A DNA stretch of 64,000 nucleotides from Rhinopomastus cyanomelas. Taxonomy: Eukaryota > Chordata > Aves > Bucerotiformes > Rhinopomastidae. Positions 23,753-35,576 of this stretch are shown here, one piece after another. The notes under the pieces are model-generated. The model was not told where the DNA came from. It did not search any database and saw nothing but the letters and a program-made list of their open reading frames with translations. The position numbers were made by a program, and so were the translations under genes. Within the stretch, counting starts at the first letter, position 1. Each line of letters opens with the position of its first letter. The stretch is from positions 30,827 through 94,826 of the forward strand of contig VXBP01002702.1 in the NCBI GenBank assembly GCA_013400115.1. The letters run 5' to 3'.

Positions 23753-25416
23753 CTGCAAAAGTTTTCAAGCAAAGGAACACTAGCTCGTTAAAAACTCTCA
23801 AGTAATGTCTGCTCAGGATGTTTCTAACACCAGCTTCGGGGAATGGATCTCCAAGATCTACACAGGCAAAAATGAAGAGCCTCCAGAAACCCAGCTCTCG
23901 CTTCCCAAATGTTCCTAATTATGTCCTTGAAAAGCATTCTCAGTGCAACACAACAGGTTAAATCAAGTTCCCAAGGAGTGATACTGAACAATTAGCCTAA
24001 GAAGCTGATTTTTTCCCTGTTTTTACAGATGTTAAGCCACTTCAATTCTTCCACACAAATAAATCTCACTGTGCAATTAAAAGATTCCCTTACAACTCTC
24101 TACTAATTCTTAATAGCAGATTAAATCACTCTTTTCCAATTACCTGGCATTAGGGAAAAGTGCAAAACCCTAAAGACAGCTGAACAGTCCTGCTGCTGCA
24201 GGCTGTTAGAAATTGGTATCAGCCTGTGAAAGTCAGAATGAGCTGTTTATGCTGTGTTTCATTACGAATAAGATGATTTAATGCAGGCTGTTGTGTACTG
24301 TGCTTCTCGATAGCACCAGGCACTCTATGGCCTAACTTCTTTAAACACTCAAACATCTCCAAACCGCAGATGTTTTTTGCCTAATAAACTAACACTTAAA
24401 CTTTTACCCACGTTGAGGTTAAAACCATACCCACATCACTCTCCACCAACAGCCATCATGCTCCCTCGGCCTCTTAGCAAAAGCCAGACGCTAATAACAT
24501 CTCGCTGGAAAAGGAAGGGAGATCCGAAAAACCAGATGCCTACACTGATAAGGCCTGACAAGACCTTCAGGAAGAACAGTGAGTCTGCAGTTTGTATGTC
24601 AGTGCAAAGGGGTCACTGGACAGGAAATCAAGGGAACATGCCCAGTGTGGGATTAGGCAGTCAGTAAAACGTCTCCGTAGTCGTATAACCCGAACAAATT
24701 GTACAAATTGTGTGTCAGCTGTAAGGCAAGAGAGAATTCCAGCCGTGCATCTGGTTTATGGCATTTGCCTTATCGCATGGTTCTTCTCAATGAGAAACAG
24801 CCTGGAAATGAGACCACAGTCCTCGCCTAAACCTTGTCTTTTCAAGGCTCCCAGCAAGCGCTTGAAACCTCAGACTACTGATCCTACCTGAACAGCCCAT
24901 CATCTTCTAGTCATGACAGCAGAGACAGTGAACTGGGCAGCAAAATTCTGTCCATTACAGAACCACAGAACATCAGGGATCGGAAGTGACCTCAAAAGAT
25001 CATCCAGTCCAATCACCCTGCCACAGCAGGATCACCTAGACCACATTGCAAAGGAACATATCCAGATAGGTTTTAAACTTCTCCAGAGAAGGTGACTCCA
25101 CAACTCCCCAGGGCAACCCATTCCAATGCTCTGTCACCCTCACCGAGAAGAAGGTCCTTCTGATATTTATATGGAACCTCCAATGTTCCAGCTCACATCC
25201 ATTACCGCTTGTCCTATCATTGGGTGCCCCTGAGCAGAGCCTGGTTCCATCCTCCTGACAGCCACCCTTTCCATATTGATCAACATTAATGGGGTCACCC
25301 CTCAGTCTCTATTTCTCCAAGCTCAAGAAACCCAGCTCCCTCAGCCTTTCCTCATCAGGGAGATGTTTCACTCCCTTCAACCCACACTGAAGAGCACAAG
25401 TTTTTACATCACTCAC
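23753..25416 (-). other. AMOT: Intron 4 of AMOT
   Basis: Holds a minus-oriented CR1 at about 24955-25372, next to the donor of the upstream exon. The stretch 23753-24950 is unique and featureless. Confidence 0.8.
24955..25372 (-). mobile_element. CR1 LINE 3' fragment, young type
   Basis: CAGAACCACAGAACATCAGG tail to TCAGCCTTTCCTCATCAGGG. It ends about 45 bp from an AMOT splice donor. Confidence 0.92.
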
Positions 25417-25561
25417 CTCTGAGATCTCTGTTGAAATCGTGAAGCCTACGAATTTCTCCTTCCAACTTGTTCCTCATGGCCTTTTCCAGGGCATCCCGCT
25501 TTGAGGATGATTTCTCCAGGTTTTTGTACGCTTCTGAAACCTGCTGAATTTCTGTTTCCAG
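25417..25561 (-). CDS. AMOT: AMOT coding exon, residues 444-492
   Basis: The exon lies between acceptor CCACTGCAG (25562-25570) and donor AGAG/GTGAGT (25417/25416). It is 145 nt: 48 codons plus the first base of Glu492. It encodes LETEIQQVSEAYKNLEKSSS and continues to RRLHDFNRDLR, part of the long coiled coil that forms the angiomotin homology (ACCH) domain. In the family this domain mediates membrane-lipid binding and self-association. The exon has no long ATG-started open frame and was found by homology and splice sites. A CR1 copy ends only about 45 bp downstream of the donor (near 25372). Confidence 0.93.
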
Positions 25562-27400
25562 CTGCAGTGGGAGTGAAAACAAGCTCTTACTGTTTTATAC
25601 TAGGATTCTTTTTGTTTGGTCTCAGATCATTTTCTCTAAGGAAAACCTCTCAGGTTTGTTACGGACCCCTCTGTATGAAGAATACCATGGGCTGAAATGA
25701 AGATCTGGACTCTTCTTCCAGATGCTGTGATCAGAACATTGTTCACAGAATCATTCAGGTTGGAAAAGACCCTTGGGATCCAGTCCAACCATCAGCCTCA
25801 CTCTGCAAGGTCACCCCTGAACCACATCCCCCAATACTACATCTAAGCGACTTTTAAACTCTTCCAGGGATGGGGACTCAACCCATCCCAGTGCCTGACC
25901 ACTCTCTCCAGGAAGAATTTTTTCCTGATGTCCAAGTCTAACCCTCCCATGTTGGAGCCCTTCCCTCTGCTTCTGTCACTACTGATCTGTGGGAAGAGAC
26001 CAGCACCAACATCTCTACAGTGTCCCTTCACACAGTTGTAGAGAGAGATGAGGTCTCCCCTCAGCCTCCTCTTCCTCAAACTAAACAGCCCCAACTCTCT
26101 CCATCTCTCCTCATCAAATTGATTCTCCAGGCTCTTCCCCAGCTTCGTTGCCCTCCTCTGCCCTCGCTCCAGCCCCTCGATGTCTCCCTCATACTGAGGT
26201 GCCCAAAAGCAAACTGAAGAAGCACAGCTAGGTGTTTTTGCTAAGGCTGGGACAGTCTGACACTGCTGTTAGCTTGGGAAGAAAATTCCCCCAAAACATT
26301 TCTATAAACATTTCTATAAATAGCATTTATATAAATGGAAAGGGAAATATGGATCCACATAAGGGTAAACCCCATCAGCGTTGTCTGCAGTCAGGGATCA
26401 AGAGCAGGTTGGGGGGAAGCACATCTTTATCCTTCTTTCCCTCTCAGGAAGCTGTCAAACCTTTCTCTAAAGCACTTCCTGTCCAGGAACCTTCCAAATA
26501 CAACAAAAGGAAGATACTTCCCTGGAAATGGGTAACACTGGGAGTAATGAGTGTGGAAAGGCACAGTGGCCACCTCAGTTCAAGCATTCTAATCAGTCAC
26601 ACATTCTTACAGGCCTGGAGCACAGCAAGGCCCACAAAGTCCTAAATTTCAAGTCGCATCAGCCTTTTCACAGCCTCAAGGCAAAGCTGACCTGCTGCGC
26701 TGCGTGGCTTTAACGCTCTGGTCATCAAGAAGTGATTTCTTTGAATAGTAACACAAACACCTCTACACCAGTTTGTTAATGATGGCCCTCACCGGGATTT
26801 TCTTCAGCGTTTTAGTATCACTTAATCTACTGGTGTCATCAAACCAAAGGTAGACAATAGCTGAATTCAAATCATTACGATTTCATGGAAGTTTTGTGGC
26901 ACTGAGTGACAAAAGAAGGGTTAGTCTCAGTCCTGCAATCCTAGGGTCTTAAATGCAGCCACAGGAGCAGGACCTACCCTGCATAATGTCCTGCCAACCA
27001 GTTATGGATCTATGTCCATGACTGTGGTCTCATAACATTCAAAACAGGCTCTTCCTACAGTCTCTGAAGTCTTCTAGACCAAACAGAAAATCAAGCCGGG
27101 TCGTAAGAGCACTAAATTTAATTGAACCAAGTGTGCCAAGAGTTGGCCTCTTCACGACAGCTGATGAGGACATTCTTTCGAGCAAGCTCAGGAAGCTGTT
27201 AGAATAAAACTGAAGAGTGGACTCTTCTGATAAAGGTAAGCTGCTGCCCAAAGGGACAGGATCCAGACTAATCAATCTACATATAAAAGACTCAAAGGAG
27301 ACAATCACCCCTTAGTCAAGGAATGTAACAGCAGCAGATGAGATAATTCAATTACAGACAGCCTCACACAGGAGAGTGTCTGATAACCAAAAACACCCAC
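25562..27400 (-). other. AMOT: Intron 3 of AMOT
   Basis: Holds a minus-oriented CR1 at about 25743-26215. The rest is unique without a recognised feature. Confidence 0.8.
25743..26215 (-). mobile_element. CR1 LINE fragment
   Basis: TCACAGAATCATTCAGGTTG tail. The minus translation shows RKKFFLERVVRHWDGL. Confidence 0.88.
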
Positions 27401-27857
27401 CTTCTGCAGCCGAGCTACCTTCTCATAGCACCCGTCCAGCTCCTGCCGTAGAGACCGGTTCTCCTCAGACAGGATTTCCACCATCTGTTGGGCCCTAGAG
27501 ACTATGGCAAAAGGATCTACTTGCATCTGCTGGTATGGGGAAGGTATCTGCTGAGCCCGGGACATCACTGAGTAGGAATCTCCTTGCTGCTGCTGCTGTG
27601 GGCCTAGGAAGGGCTGGCATAGTCGGTACAGATCTCCCTGATGGACTTGGTTGGACAAGAACGGCTGCTGGGTCCGGGACACCACACCAGGATCTCCCTG
27701 GCTTGGAGTCAGAGGTGGCTGATGCTGGGAAGGAGACAACCTGGATGGTGGCGGAGACTGAAGCAAAGTCAAAGACCCCAGGGATGTCAAGGAAGAAGTT
27801 GGGCTGTGGTGGTGAGGTGGTCTTTGTTGTAACTGCAGCTGCACATCTGGGTTCTGC
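27401..27857 (-). CDS. AMOT: AMOT coding exon, residues 291-443 (p80 start, start of coiled coil)
   Basis: The acceptor is TTTTTCAG at 27858-27865, and the first base completes Arg291. The donor is CAGAAG/GTGGGT at 27401/27400. The first part is low-complexity and rich in Pro, Ser and Gln, with a short glutamine run (QQQQQ near residue 378) where mammals have a longer Gln/His tract. Met389 (MSRAQQ) aligns with the start of the short p80 isoform. The conserved block DPFAIVSRAQQMVEILSEEN follows and opens the coiled-coil region. The exon ends at RLQK. The continuous open frame past the donor is intron and is not coding. Confidence 0.95.
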
Positions 27858-28260
27858 CTGAAAAACAGAGAGCAGAAGCTCCATCAAAGTCATGCAGCAC
27901 AAAACCCGTGGCAAGGTGAGGGACGGCCCCATGTTGCTCCTGTGCCCAGGTCTTCCCACACAAAACTCATGTGTGAGTTTTGCCTCATTTTTGCTAGGGT
28001 AGTATTAAAAAAACTCTTCAAAATCAAATCACTATCAGAAAATATTCTCCTCCCATCCTCAGCTCTACGCTGGCGTGTCAGCACTACAGACTTCTGAAAT
28101 ACCAACCATCATGCTGGTCAACTGAGACAGATAAGGACCTGAACACCAGCCTAAAAACCAGAAGCAGCATTTTGATTCAGCACCACCCCCAGTCCTACTC
28201 TGTAGGTATGTTTATAGCTCCTAACAGTAACTTTTGGAGGATATTAAAGACAGATCATAA

Positions 28261-28320
28261 GACTCACAGAATCATCTTGGCTGGAAAGGATCGCCAGGAT
28301 CAGCAAGTCCAGCAGATCTA
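28261..28320 (-). mobile_element. Short CR1 tail
   Basis: ACTCACAGAATCATCTTGGC followed by about 40 bp of CR1 3' end. Confidence 0.7.
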
Positions 28321-28804
28321 GCAACCTCCAACATGCTTGAGTTCATCAAAAACTTAACTCCGAGTGGCACCAGCTCATGTTTCCCAGGCACTGAAAATCC
28401 CCAGCTCAACTGCTGATGCAAGTAAGAAACCTTTCTGAGAAGACCGTGGATTTATCATGCTTGGATGACCTCGGGAGACAGGTTTTGCTTCCTCCTCTAA
28501 AGACATACAACCTTTAACTTTCCTGGATGTTCTTTATTCTAACAGTTGAAATCACTCCCTCTTGACGCCACAGCCAGTCTTCTCCAGGCCCAGACCTCAG
28601 CCCAGTGAAGACCCAGGCTGGCAGTTCAGCCTGTTCTGAAGCACTCATGACAAAATCTCCCACACTTTGTGATGCAGCTCAACCCTGCAGCTGGAAAAGC
28701 AAACACTGTACCTGGCCATAGCTGCTACAGAGCAGCCCCACAGATGTCTGTTCACAGGAAGGACCCTACAAGCCAGCTCTGCTGAGGGCAGTGTGGGTAC
28801 AAAA

Positions 28805-29345
28805 GCAGTCTGGCTGGAAGCGACTTTTGAGATCAAGTCCAACTACTGACCCAGCACTGCCAGGTCACCCCAAAACCAGGTCCTTCAGCACCATGTCCAC
28901 ATGTTGTTTAAATCACCCCCAGATATAGGGACTCCAGCAGTGCCCTGGGCAGCCTGTACTAAGGTCTGATGACCCCTTCAGCGAAGAAGATCTTCCTACC
29001 ATCCAGCCTAAGCGTCCCCTGGTGTAGCAGCAACCATTTCCTCTGGTCTTCTCACTTGCCACCAGGGAGAAGAGGCTGAGCTGCTCCTTGCTCCAGCCTC
29101 CTGTTGGGTTGTTGCTGAGAGCAATAAGGTCTCCCCCTCAGCCTCCTTTTCTCCAGGCTAAACAACCTCAGTTCCTTCAGCCGCTCCTCAGAGCGCTTGT
29201 GCTCCAGACCCTTTCAGCAGTCTCTGGAAACACTTCAGCACCTCAATGTCCTTCTTGTAAACTAAACAGAACATTGAAGGTGCTGCCCCACCAATGCCAA
29301 GTTCAGGCAGACAATCACCTCCCTGCTCCTGCTGGCCACACCATT
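28805..29345 (-). mobile_element. Old CR1 LINE fragment
   Basis: Decayed CR1 3' portion, with GACCCAGCACTGCCAGGTCA and CCTGGGCAGCCTGTACTAAG, continuing into ORF2-like sequence. Confidence 0.8.
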
Positions 29346-30237
29346 TCCAGTACTGGATATCAGAGCCAGCCCACAGCAGAGCTCCTGCTGCCACAGAAGC
29401 ACTCGCACTGGCACAGCAGTGGAGAACCAGCAAACATGAAGCTCAACTGGGAACTAAAGGGTTACACAACAGCTCCTCATGTGCAAACACTCAGCATCCT
29501 CCTTCCTGTTCTGTGCAGGGAGCAGTATCCACTCCTCACACAGTCCAGAGAGGAAATGTCTACATTACTCACATCTGGCCAGCAGCATCTGCAGGAGCTC
29601 AGACTCTCAGCCCAGCGCAGACTTCGCTTTTTCAGTGCCACCCATCCCATTTTCCCCACTCTCCAGCAGAGAAGGTGCACAGAAACCTTCAAGCTGATGT
29701 TCAAATCCCTTAACAAATTCAGCCTTTGTCATTTAGGAAGAAACAAGTAAATCCTGCTCCTGTTTCTCTCTTTCTCACACTCGGGTGACTAGCTCCTGCC
29801 AGCAACATCACTTCCCCAGAAACAATCATACACAACGTGCAGGTTTATGGGGTCAGGCAGAAGAGAGAAGAGCAATTAATTTCCTCACAAGTGCTCAGTT
29901 TAGTAGCAGCAATTTTGGTTCTCCCTCTCCTGAGAGGTCAGCTCTACTTCTCATTGCATTTATTTTACTACCTTTCTTTGCCAGCTTGCTCAGAACCAGG
30001 CCAAACTGCCGCAACTCAAGCTCAAGGTCGCCTGGTTTGTCTCAGGTGGTTTCCAGCTCCTTTCTTAGCTCCCCCCCCAGTTATGTGCAGAGTTAAAACT
30101 TCACTTATCTTCAATAACCACCCCTCGCCTCAAGCTCATCCTTTACATCAAGTCATGCACTTCTGCTTTGATGTTCTGATCAGCTAGGGAACAACCTAGC
30201 TGGGACGCTTAACGTTTGATAACCAATGGAGGTCAGA

Positions 30238-30685
30238 TCACAGAATCATAGAACATCAGGGATTGGAAGGGATCTCGAATGATCATCTAGTCCAATCCCC
30301 CTGCCACAGCAGGATCCCCTAGATCCAGCTGCACAGGAACATGGCCAGGAGGGTCCGAAACATCTCCAGAGAAGGAGACTCCACAACCTCCCTGGGCAGC
30401 CTCTTCCAGAGCTCTGTCACCCTCACTGGGAAGAAGTTCCTTCTCTGATGTGGAACCACCTATGTTCTAGCTCACACCCGCTGCCCCTTGTCCTATCATT
30501 AGATGACACTGAGAAGAGCCTGGCTCCATCCTCCTGACAGCGACCCTTCACATATTGATCAACATTAATGAGGTCAAGCCCTCAGTCTCCTTTTCTCCAA
30601 GCTAAAGAGACCCAGCTCCCTCAGCCTTTCCTCATAAGGGAGGTGTTCTGCTCCCTTCATCACCTTCGTGGCTCTGCGCTGAGAG
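30238..30685 (-). mobile_element. CR1 LINE fragment, young type
   Basis: TCACAGAATCATAGAACATC tail. Continuous to CTCCCTTCATCACCTTCGTG. Confidence 0.92.
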
Positions 30686-32689
30686 AGATTTGTTGCCCAG
30701 TTGCTTCATGGATGCAAAAAACCCCCCATCTTTCCACTTTTCAACCTAAAACATACTCCCAAAGACAACGCAAGGAAAACCAATGGTAGCTGCTCCAATC
30801 TGAAGGGACAGTCTTGGTACCGACAGGCTGTTAACCACACATTGGGGTGGGTTTTTTTCAGCCTATTGTAAAGAACAACTCTAGGAAGTCATGGCTGAGT
30901 ATTTCTAAACAAAACACATTTCCAAGATTTCCAGCATCTTGGCACTCGCATGCAAAGTCTCTCGTCATCTTGAAAACACACTGGTCTTGTGGGTCCAACT
31001 GAAACACGAGAGCAGGAAGCCTCAAGTCCTGGGCAGTACCAACAGCTTCCCAAATGGCCTAAGTGACTTTGTTTTCTTTTAGCTACACATTCAAATACCT
31101 TCTTAGCAGCCCCACTGCTGTCAATTGTGTCCTATAAAATCTTTAGCCTATATACTAGGTGGGTTCTAAACATCTGGCTCTGAGATCCTTCAGATTCAAA
31201 TGTGAATTGCACAATTTATGTCTCTCCTAAACCCATTCTGGGCTGATGAGTTCAGAAAGGTAAATGAACACAGCAGGACTTCTCAAAACGTGAAACCAGA
31301 CTGAGACATTTTAAGGTCCAAATCACTGCTGGGGTCACTGAACAGCACGGCTGACAGAATGGGCAGCAGAAACTTCCTGCCGTGAGAGGACCAGTCCTCG
31401 GGTAATGCTGCACTAACAACCAAAATCGACTGTGACCTAACCACTTCATGCAAAAAAGCAGAAGGACTCTCAAAATACAGGAGAAGGAAAATTACACAAC
31501 CTCTTTCCATTTGCCTCAGTGTCATAAAGCCTTGAAAACCCCAAAGGCAGGCAGAAGAAGGGGGGGGGGAAGCAGCTCAGAGCAATGATTCCCACCAAGT
31601 GTTAAGTCCAAAGGAAAAATTTTAAGGGCCACTTCGTCGTGAGGGCTGTATCAGGCGAGAATCTCCGCTTCCCTCACAGCGCCAAGTACAAACCTGGATT
31701 TACACTTCTGCAGCTACAAGGGTCTCGTTATCATTTAAGTGATGAAGACAGAGATAGGGAGGAAGGGCAGCTCTGCAAAACCCAGCCATGAGGAGCAGTG
31801 AGGCTGCCAGGACTGTGCACAGCAGGTCACCCAGCAGATCTGCGGGGAGGGCAGAAGAATGAGAACAGGCACCGTCTCTGGCTCATTAAAATGCCTTCCC
31901 AGCTCCTCCTGCCTCTTTGGTGTTCAAGAAGCTCCAGTTCCTCACTCTTCCCCAGACTGGGAAGTACTGACTGCGGGAGGGTGCAGACTCCTCTTGATTA
32001 GGCCGCTGGAATCAAACTGATGCATTTTTCTTCTGCCTCCTAGTCATACCTGATTATCCCCCACTTTGATGCTGCTCAGGGCAAGGCAGTGCACGGGAGC
32101 AATTTACTAATTATGAGTCAAATTCTGCAGGCCTCCTTCTCCAAGCCTTTCCGTGATGGGATTAATCACCATAGCAGGAGCTCAGTCATTTGGGCTCGGA
32201 GCAGAGAATGGTGCTTTAAACACAGAGACAAGCTTCCTCTGCACCCGCAACTAGAGCAATGCCATCCCCTCGTCCCCCACCTCTCACTACAACCCCACAG
32301 GACAGAGCCCAAGGCACCCAGCTTCTTCTCTCAAGACCTGAAGGTTTGTTTTTCTCATGGGTACTAAAGCGCAGTTGAGACACTTGGGAGCAAATAGGAT
32401 TCTGGAACTTCATCTAACTCCACATAGCAGCAGGGATGCCTCCGGCATGCCCGGTATTTACATTAAACCACCATCATTCCAAACCCATACGTGTTCCCAA
32501 ACTTACACCGCCCAAGAGCAGGTGAGGCAAACAGTTTGCAGACTGGTTTAAACTTACCACACAACCCATTCCTTTCCCAGACTGGGGAGGGTGAAGCATG
32601 AGAATGCAGTGAATTCCTCAATGTTTATCTTGCTCAACGGGTTTTATTTAACCGCATCGTTAGGTCACCCTCAAATTCCCCTGAACAAT

Positions 32690-33080
32690 GAGAGGGGGAA
32701 AAGCCCACGGCAAAGGGTGTGGCTTCACCGGCGCAAAAAGAAGGGGCTTTGTTTCCCTAACGCGCAGTTCAAAAAATGCACATGTTCACCACCCTGAACT
32801 GTGCGGCGGCGCCAGCGCTTTGGGAACATTTTTATCACTCCAGCGGGGCTACACAGATGTTGCCTGGCACGTGGCAAACCTTTAAAACCCTCATGCTGCA
32901 CCTCCAGGAACACAGAAGACTTCTTGTCTAAGCAATGGTTGCTCTTAGGGCATGTGAGGAGAAGGAGGAGAATGGAGGACTCGCTCCCATCCTGCGCTGT
33001 GCTGTAATTTGTGGGTTTGGTCTTGCAATTGTTCGGCTGCGGCGGCGTTTGCTCGCAAAGGAAACCTCTTCTCCGCGCAG
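32690..33080 (-). promoter_or_regulatory. AMOT: CpG cluster in intron 2, candidate alternative (p80) promoter
   Basis: About 20 CpG dinucleotides fall in some 390 bp, with GCGGCGGCGCC, CGGCTGCGGCGGCG and CTCCGCGCAG blocks and an E-box CACGTG at 32868-32873. The flanking intron has almost none. It lies downstream of the p130 exon and upstream of the exon carrying Met389, where a promoter for the p80 isoform would be expected. I found no strong splice donor to prove an exon. Confidence 0.35.
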
Positions 33081-33728
33081 CTATTTAGGTTAAAAAGTAA
33101 CTTCATTAGATTGCCAGTGCTTTGAAGGCAAATTTCAGTCCCTTTCCCTACTGGAAAACCTTGCCAGCTGAATCTTTCTCCTCCCCACCCGTTCCTTGCC
33201 CCCCTCCTTGTTCTTTTAAAGCAGCCAGGATCTATCCAACACAGACAAAAATCACCCTGTATGGAGGAGCTGACTGCTGGCGTGTTTTCAAATACCTCTC
33301 CCTCAACCAGCAAGCAGGCTACGGCTCAGGCTCGCTATCTAGAATATTACGAGTATTTGTGTTTCTGGTGCAGAAGAAGCGTTGAGGAGCTGTTTCCCTT
33401 TCCTGAGCGCACAGAGCTTTGAGGCCTTTGAATTCCCAAAAAAACATTTGCAACTAGCTTCCACAATCATTTCCCCCCCCCCCCCAACCCTTTACTTCCC
33501 CTTTTCCTGGCCTCTTTATTATTTATTTAGCCAGATCAAAGGGCCTTTTCATCAGGCTTGTACGCTGTTGAAGTCATTTCAGATCACAAACAATGGTGGA
33601 CAAACTCTGAAAATAGCTCCCCATCAGACTGGGAAGGTTGTGAGCAGCTTCAAACTTCCCCAGAGCTCAGGCTCTGTGTCCCAAATAGAGGCTGGTTTCT
33701 TCTTCAGTGCCCCCGTAAAACACATACG

Positions 33729-33812
33729 TCACAGAATCACAGAACATTAGGGTTTGGAAGGGACCTCGAAAGATCATCTAGTCCAATCCCCCTGCCAGAG
33801 CAGGACCACTCA
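33729..33812 (-). mobile_element. CR1 LINE 3' tail, severely truncated
   Basis: GTCACAGAATCACAGAACAT tail, ending at CAGAGCAGGACCACT. Confidence 0.9.
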
Positions 33813-34657
33813 CCGAGGTACCAACACAAGGCTCTGCAATTCCCTTTTACCTTCAAAGCAAGGCCATTTGACGATACGAAATCCCACCTCAGTCAGGAAA
33901 CTGGAAGAGCTAAACCCCATTTTGTGCTAAACCCCACTTGAATAAAAACATTCACAGTCACCCACACGAGCACCACCATTTGGCTAGAGCCAAAGCAAGC
34001 TCCTTATCTAGAAGCCAGCTGAGATTTCTGAAGACGCAAGGAAATGCAGCTAAACAAGTCTAGGATGAGGCACACAACACACTCCCTTCTCCACTCGTAT
34101 ACTTGGGTCCTCTGAAAATAAAGTCAGAGAAACTCTGAAGAAGCTCAGGCGGGTTTTGCTACCTGCAGCACCACCACTTTCATCCACTTTCTCCTTTCTA
34201 ATATAGAATTTAGAGGCAGTTTAGACCTAAAAAAAGAACCTTTTCTCTGGGCAGATGTAATTAAAGAACAGCTTAGGCCTTGCACTAAGTAACTGCAAGT
34301 TTCTACAATGAATCACACCATAACTTTGGCGTTTGCAGAAAACCTTTCGTAAGGCTCCATGGAGCCTCAGCATTAAACTTCTCAGTGCCATAAAACCAAG
34401 CTGGCTTGTTCTGGTGGTGATGGGGGGTGGTTATTCATTTGTGGGGTTTTATTTTATAAAGAGTCAGATGTCTCTATTTTAGCTATTGCACCAGGTTACT
34501 GTCCTTGCAGACACTGCAGCTGAACAGAAGTCATCTCACATCACAGGCGGGATCTTTGCTGAAAGGAAACCTGTCTCAAATTGAGGGCAACGGACTCAGC
34601 TTTCTGCCATCTCTCCCCACTGTGGCTGTGATGGAGTTTGGTTAAGACCTTGCTTAC

Positions 34658-35576
34658 CTGACTGACCCATATTCAGGGGGGTGCTGATACCTCATCATAG
34701 GCCCATCGGATCGTCCCTGCTGGCCCATGCGATGATCATTATAGAAATGTCCCGAGTCCTGAGGTTTGCAGTTCATAGCTGGGGTGGACACGTTTTTGTA
34801 GGGGTACTCTGGAGGAGGTCCCCGCTGCTCCATTCCTTTCATGTTGGCCTGGGAAGGGGGCTGCACTGAGTTCTTGTAGAACTCAGTGGAGCCAGAATTT
34901 TTATAAGGGTCGCTGGACTGCTGAGAAGAAAGTGGAGAGAGCGGGGAGAGTGGAGCACTTGTGACAGGCGCGTGGGCCTTGACACCACTGGTGGCCAAGG
35001 ACAGCTGCATCAGCCTCTCGCTCAAGGAGCGGACATGCCCTTGCTTGAGGTCCTTAAGTCCTTCATCCTGGTGGACCTTCCCTGGGCTCACCCGCTGAAC
35101 CGTGGGCCGCCCTTCAGTCCTCATCTTTTGGTTGGTGACCCCCGTTACGTAAAACGCTGCCCCGACGCTAGCATGTGGTTGACCCCTGAAATACTGCGAC
35201 TGGACTTTGGCTTCCTCATAGGTCGGAAGATCATCACTGTTCTGAAGTCGCGGGGACAGCTGCTTCTCCATGACGCTGTTGTCCACCTGAATCTCCTGGC
35301 CCTGGGGCTCCTGACGGGCAGCATGAGTCACAAGCTGGTGGTCCTGGGAGCTCAGCCCTTCATTCTGAGATGCTGGACTGCCAGTGCTGTTGAAAGGGGG
35401 GACATTTCCTGTGGCTTGCTGGTGTAAGGCAAGAAGGTTACGGTTGTCATTTGGATTTCCGTATCTGAGCTGCTCCTGCAGCAGACGCTGTAAAACTGTC
35501 GTAGCTGCTTGCTCTTCTGAATTCCTCATCTCAAACTGTGGTGCCTTTTGGGTGGAATGTAAAAGCTGCCCTTGAC
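34658..35576 (-). CDS. AMOT: AMOT first coding exon (p130 N-terminus, residues 1-291)
   Basis: The acceptor is CCTTAG at 35577-35582 and the donor is CAG/GTAAGC at 34658/34657. Translation starts at 35529 in the context GAGATGA (purine at -3), giving 290 codons plus two bases of Arg291. Visible motifs are a tankyrase-type motif RQEPQGQE (residues 72-79), LPTY (101-104), HVRSLS (165-170) whose last serine matches the LATS site of mammalian AMOT, PPEY (239-242) and PPEY (284-287). In the family, LPTY/PPEY bind WW domains of YAP, TAZ and NEDD4-type ligases. LATS phosphorylation of the serine releases F-actin and favours YAP inhibition. Tankyrase binding targets the protein for degradation. This region is specific to the long p130 isoform. 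The exon has 47 nt of leader. Confidence 0.96.

Larger units (their letters stand above)
27858..34657 (-). other. AMOT: Intron 2 of AMOT (6.8 kb)
   Basis: Holds CR1 fragments at about 28261-28320, 28805-29345, 30238-30685 and 33729-33812, a G run at 31561-31569, a C run near 33474-33485 and a CpG cluster at 32690-33080. The remaining unique sequence shows no exon I can support. Confidence 0.8.

Noticed and set aside
33515..33532. AATAAATAATAAAG on the minus strand as an intronic polyadenylation site
   Set aside because: AT-rich stretches like this are common in introns, and I saw no downstream support for use. Not enough to call.
34972..35427. 151-codon plus-strand frame
   Set aside because: Antisense shadow of the conserved first coding exon of AMOT.
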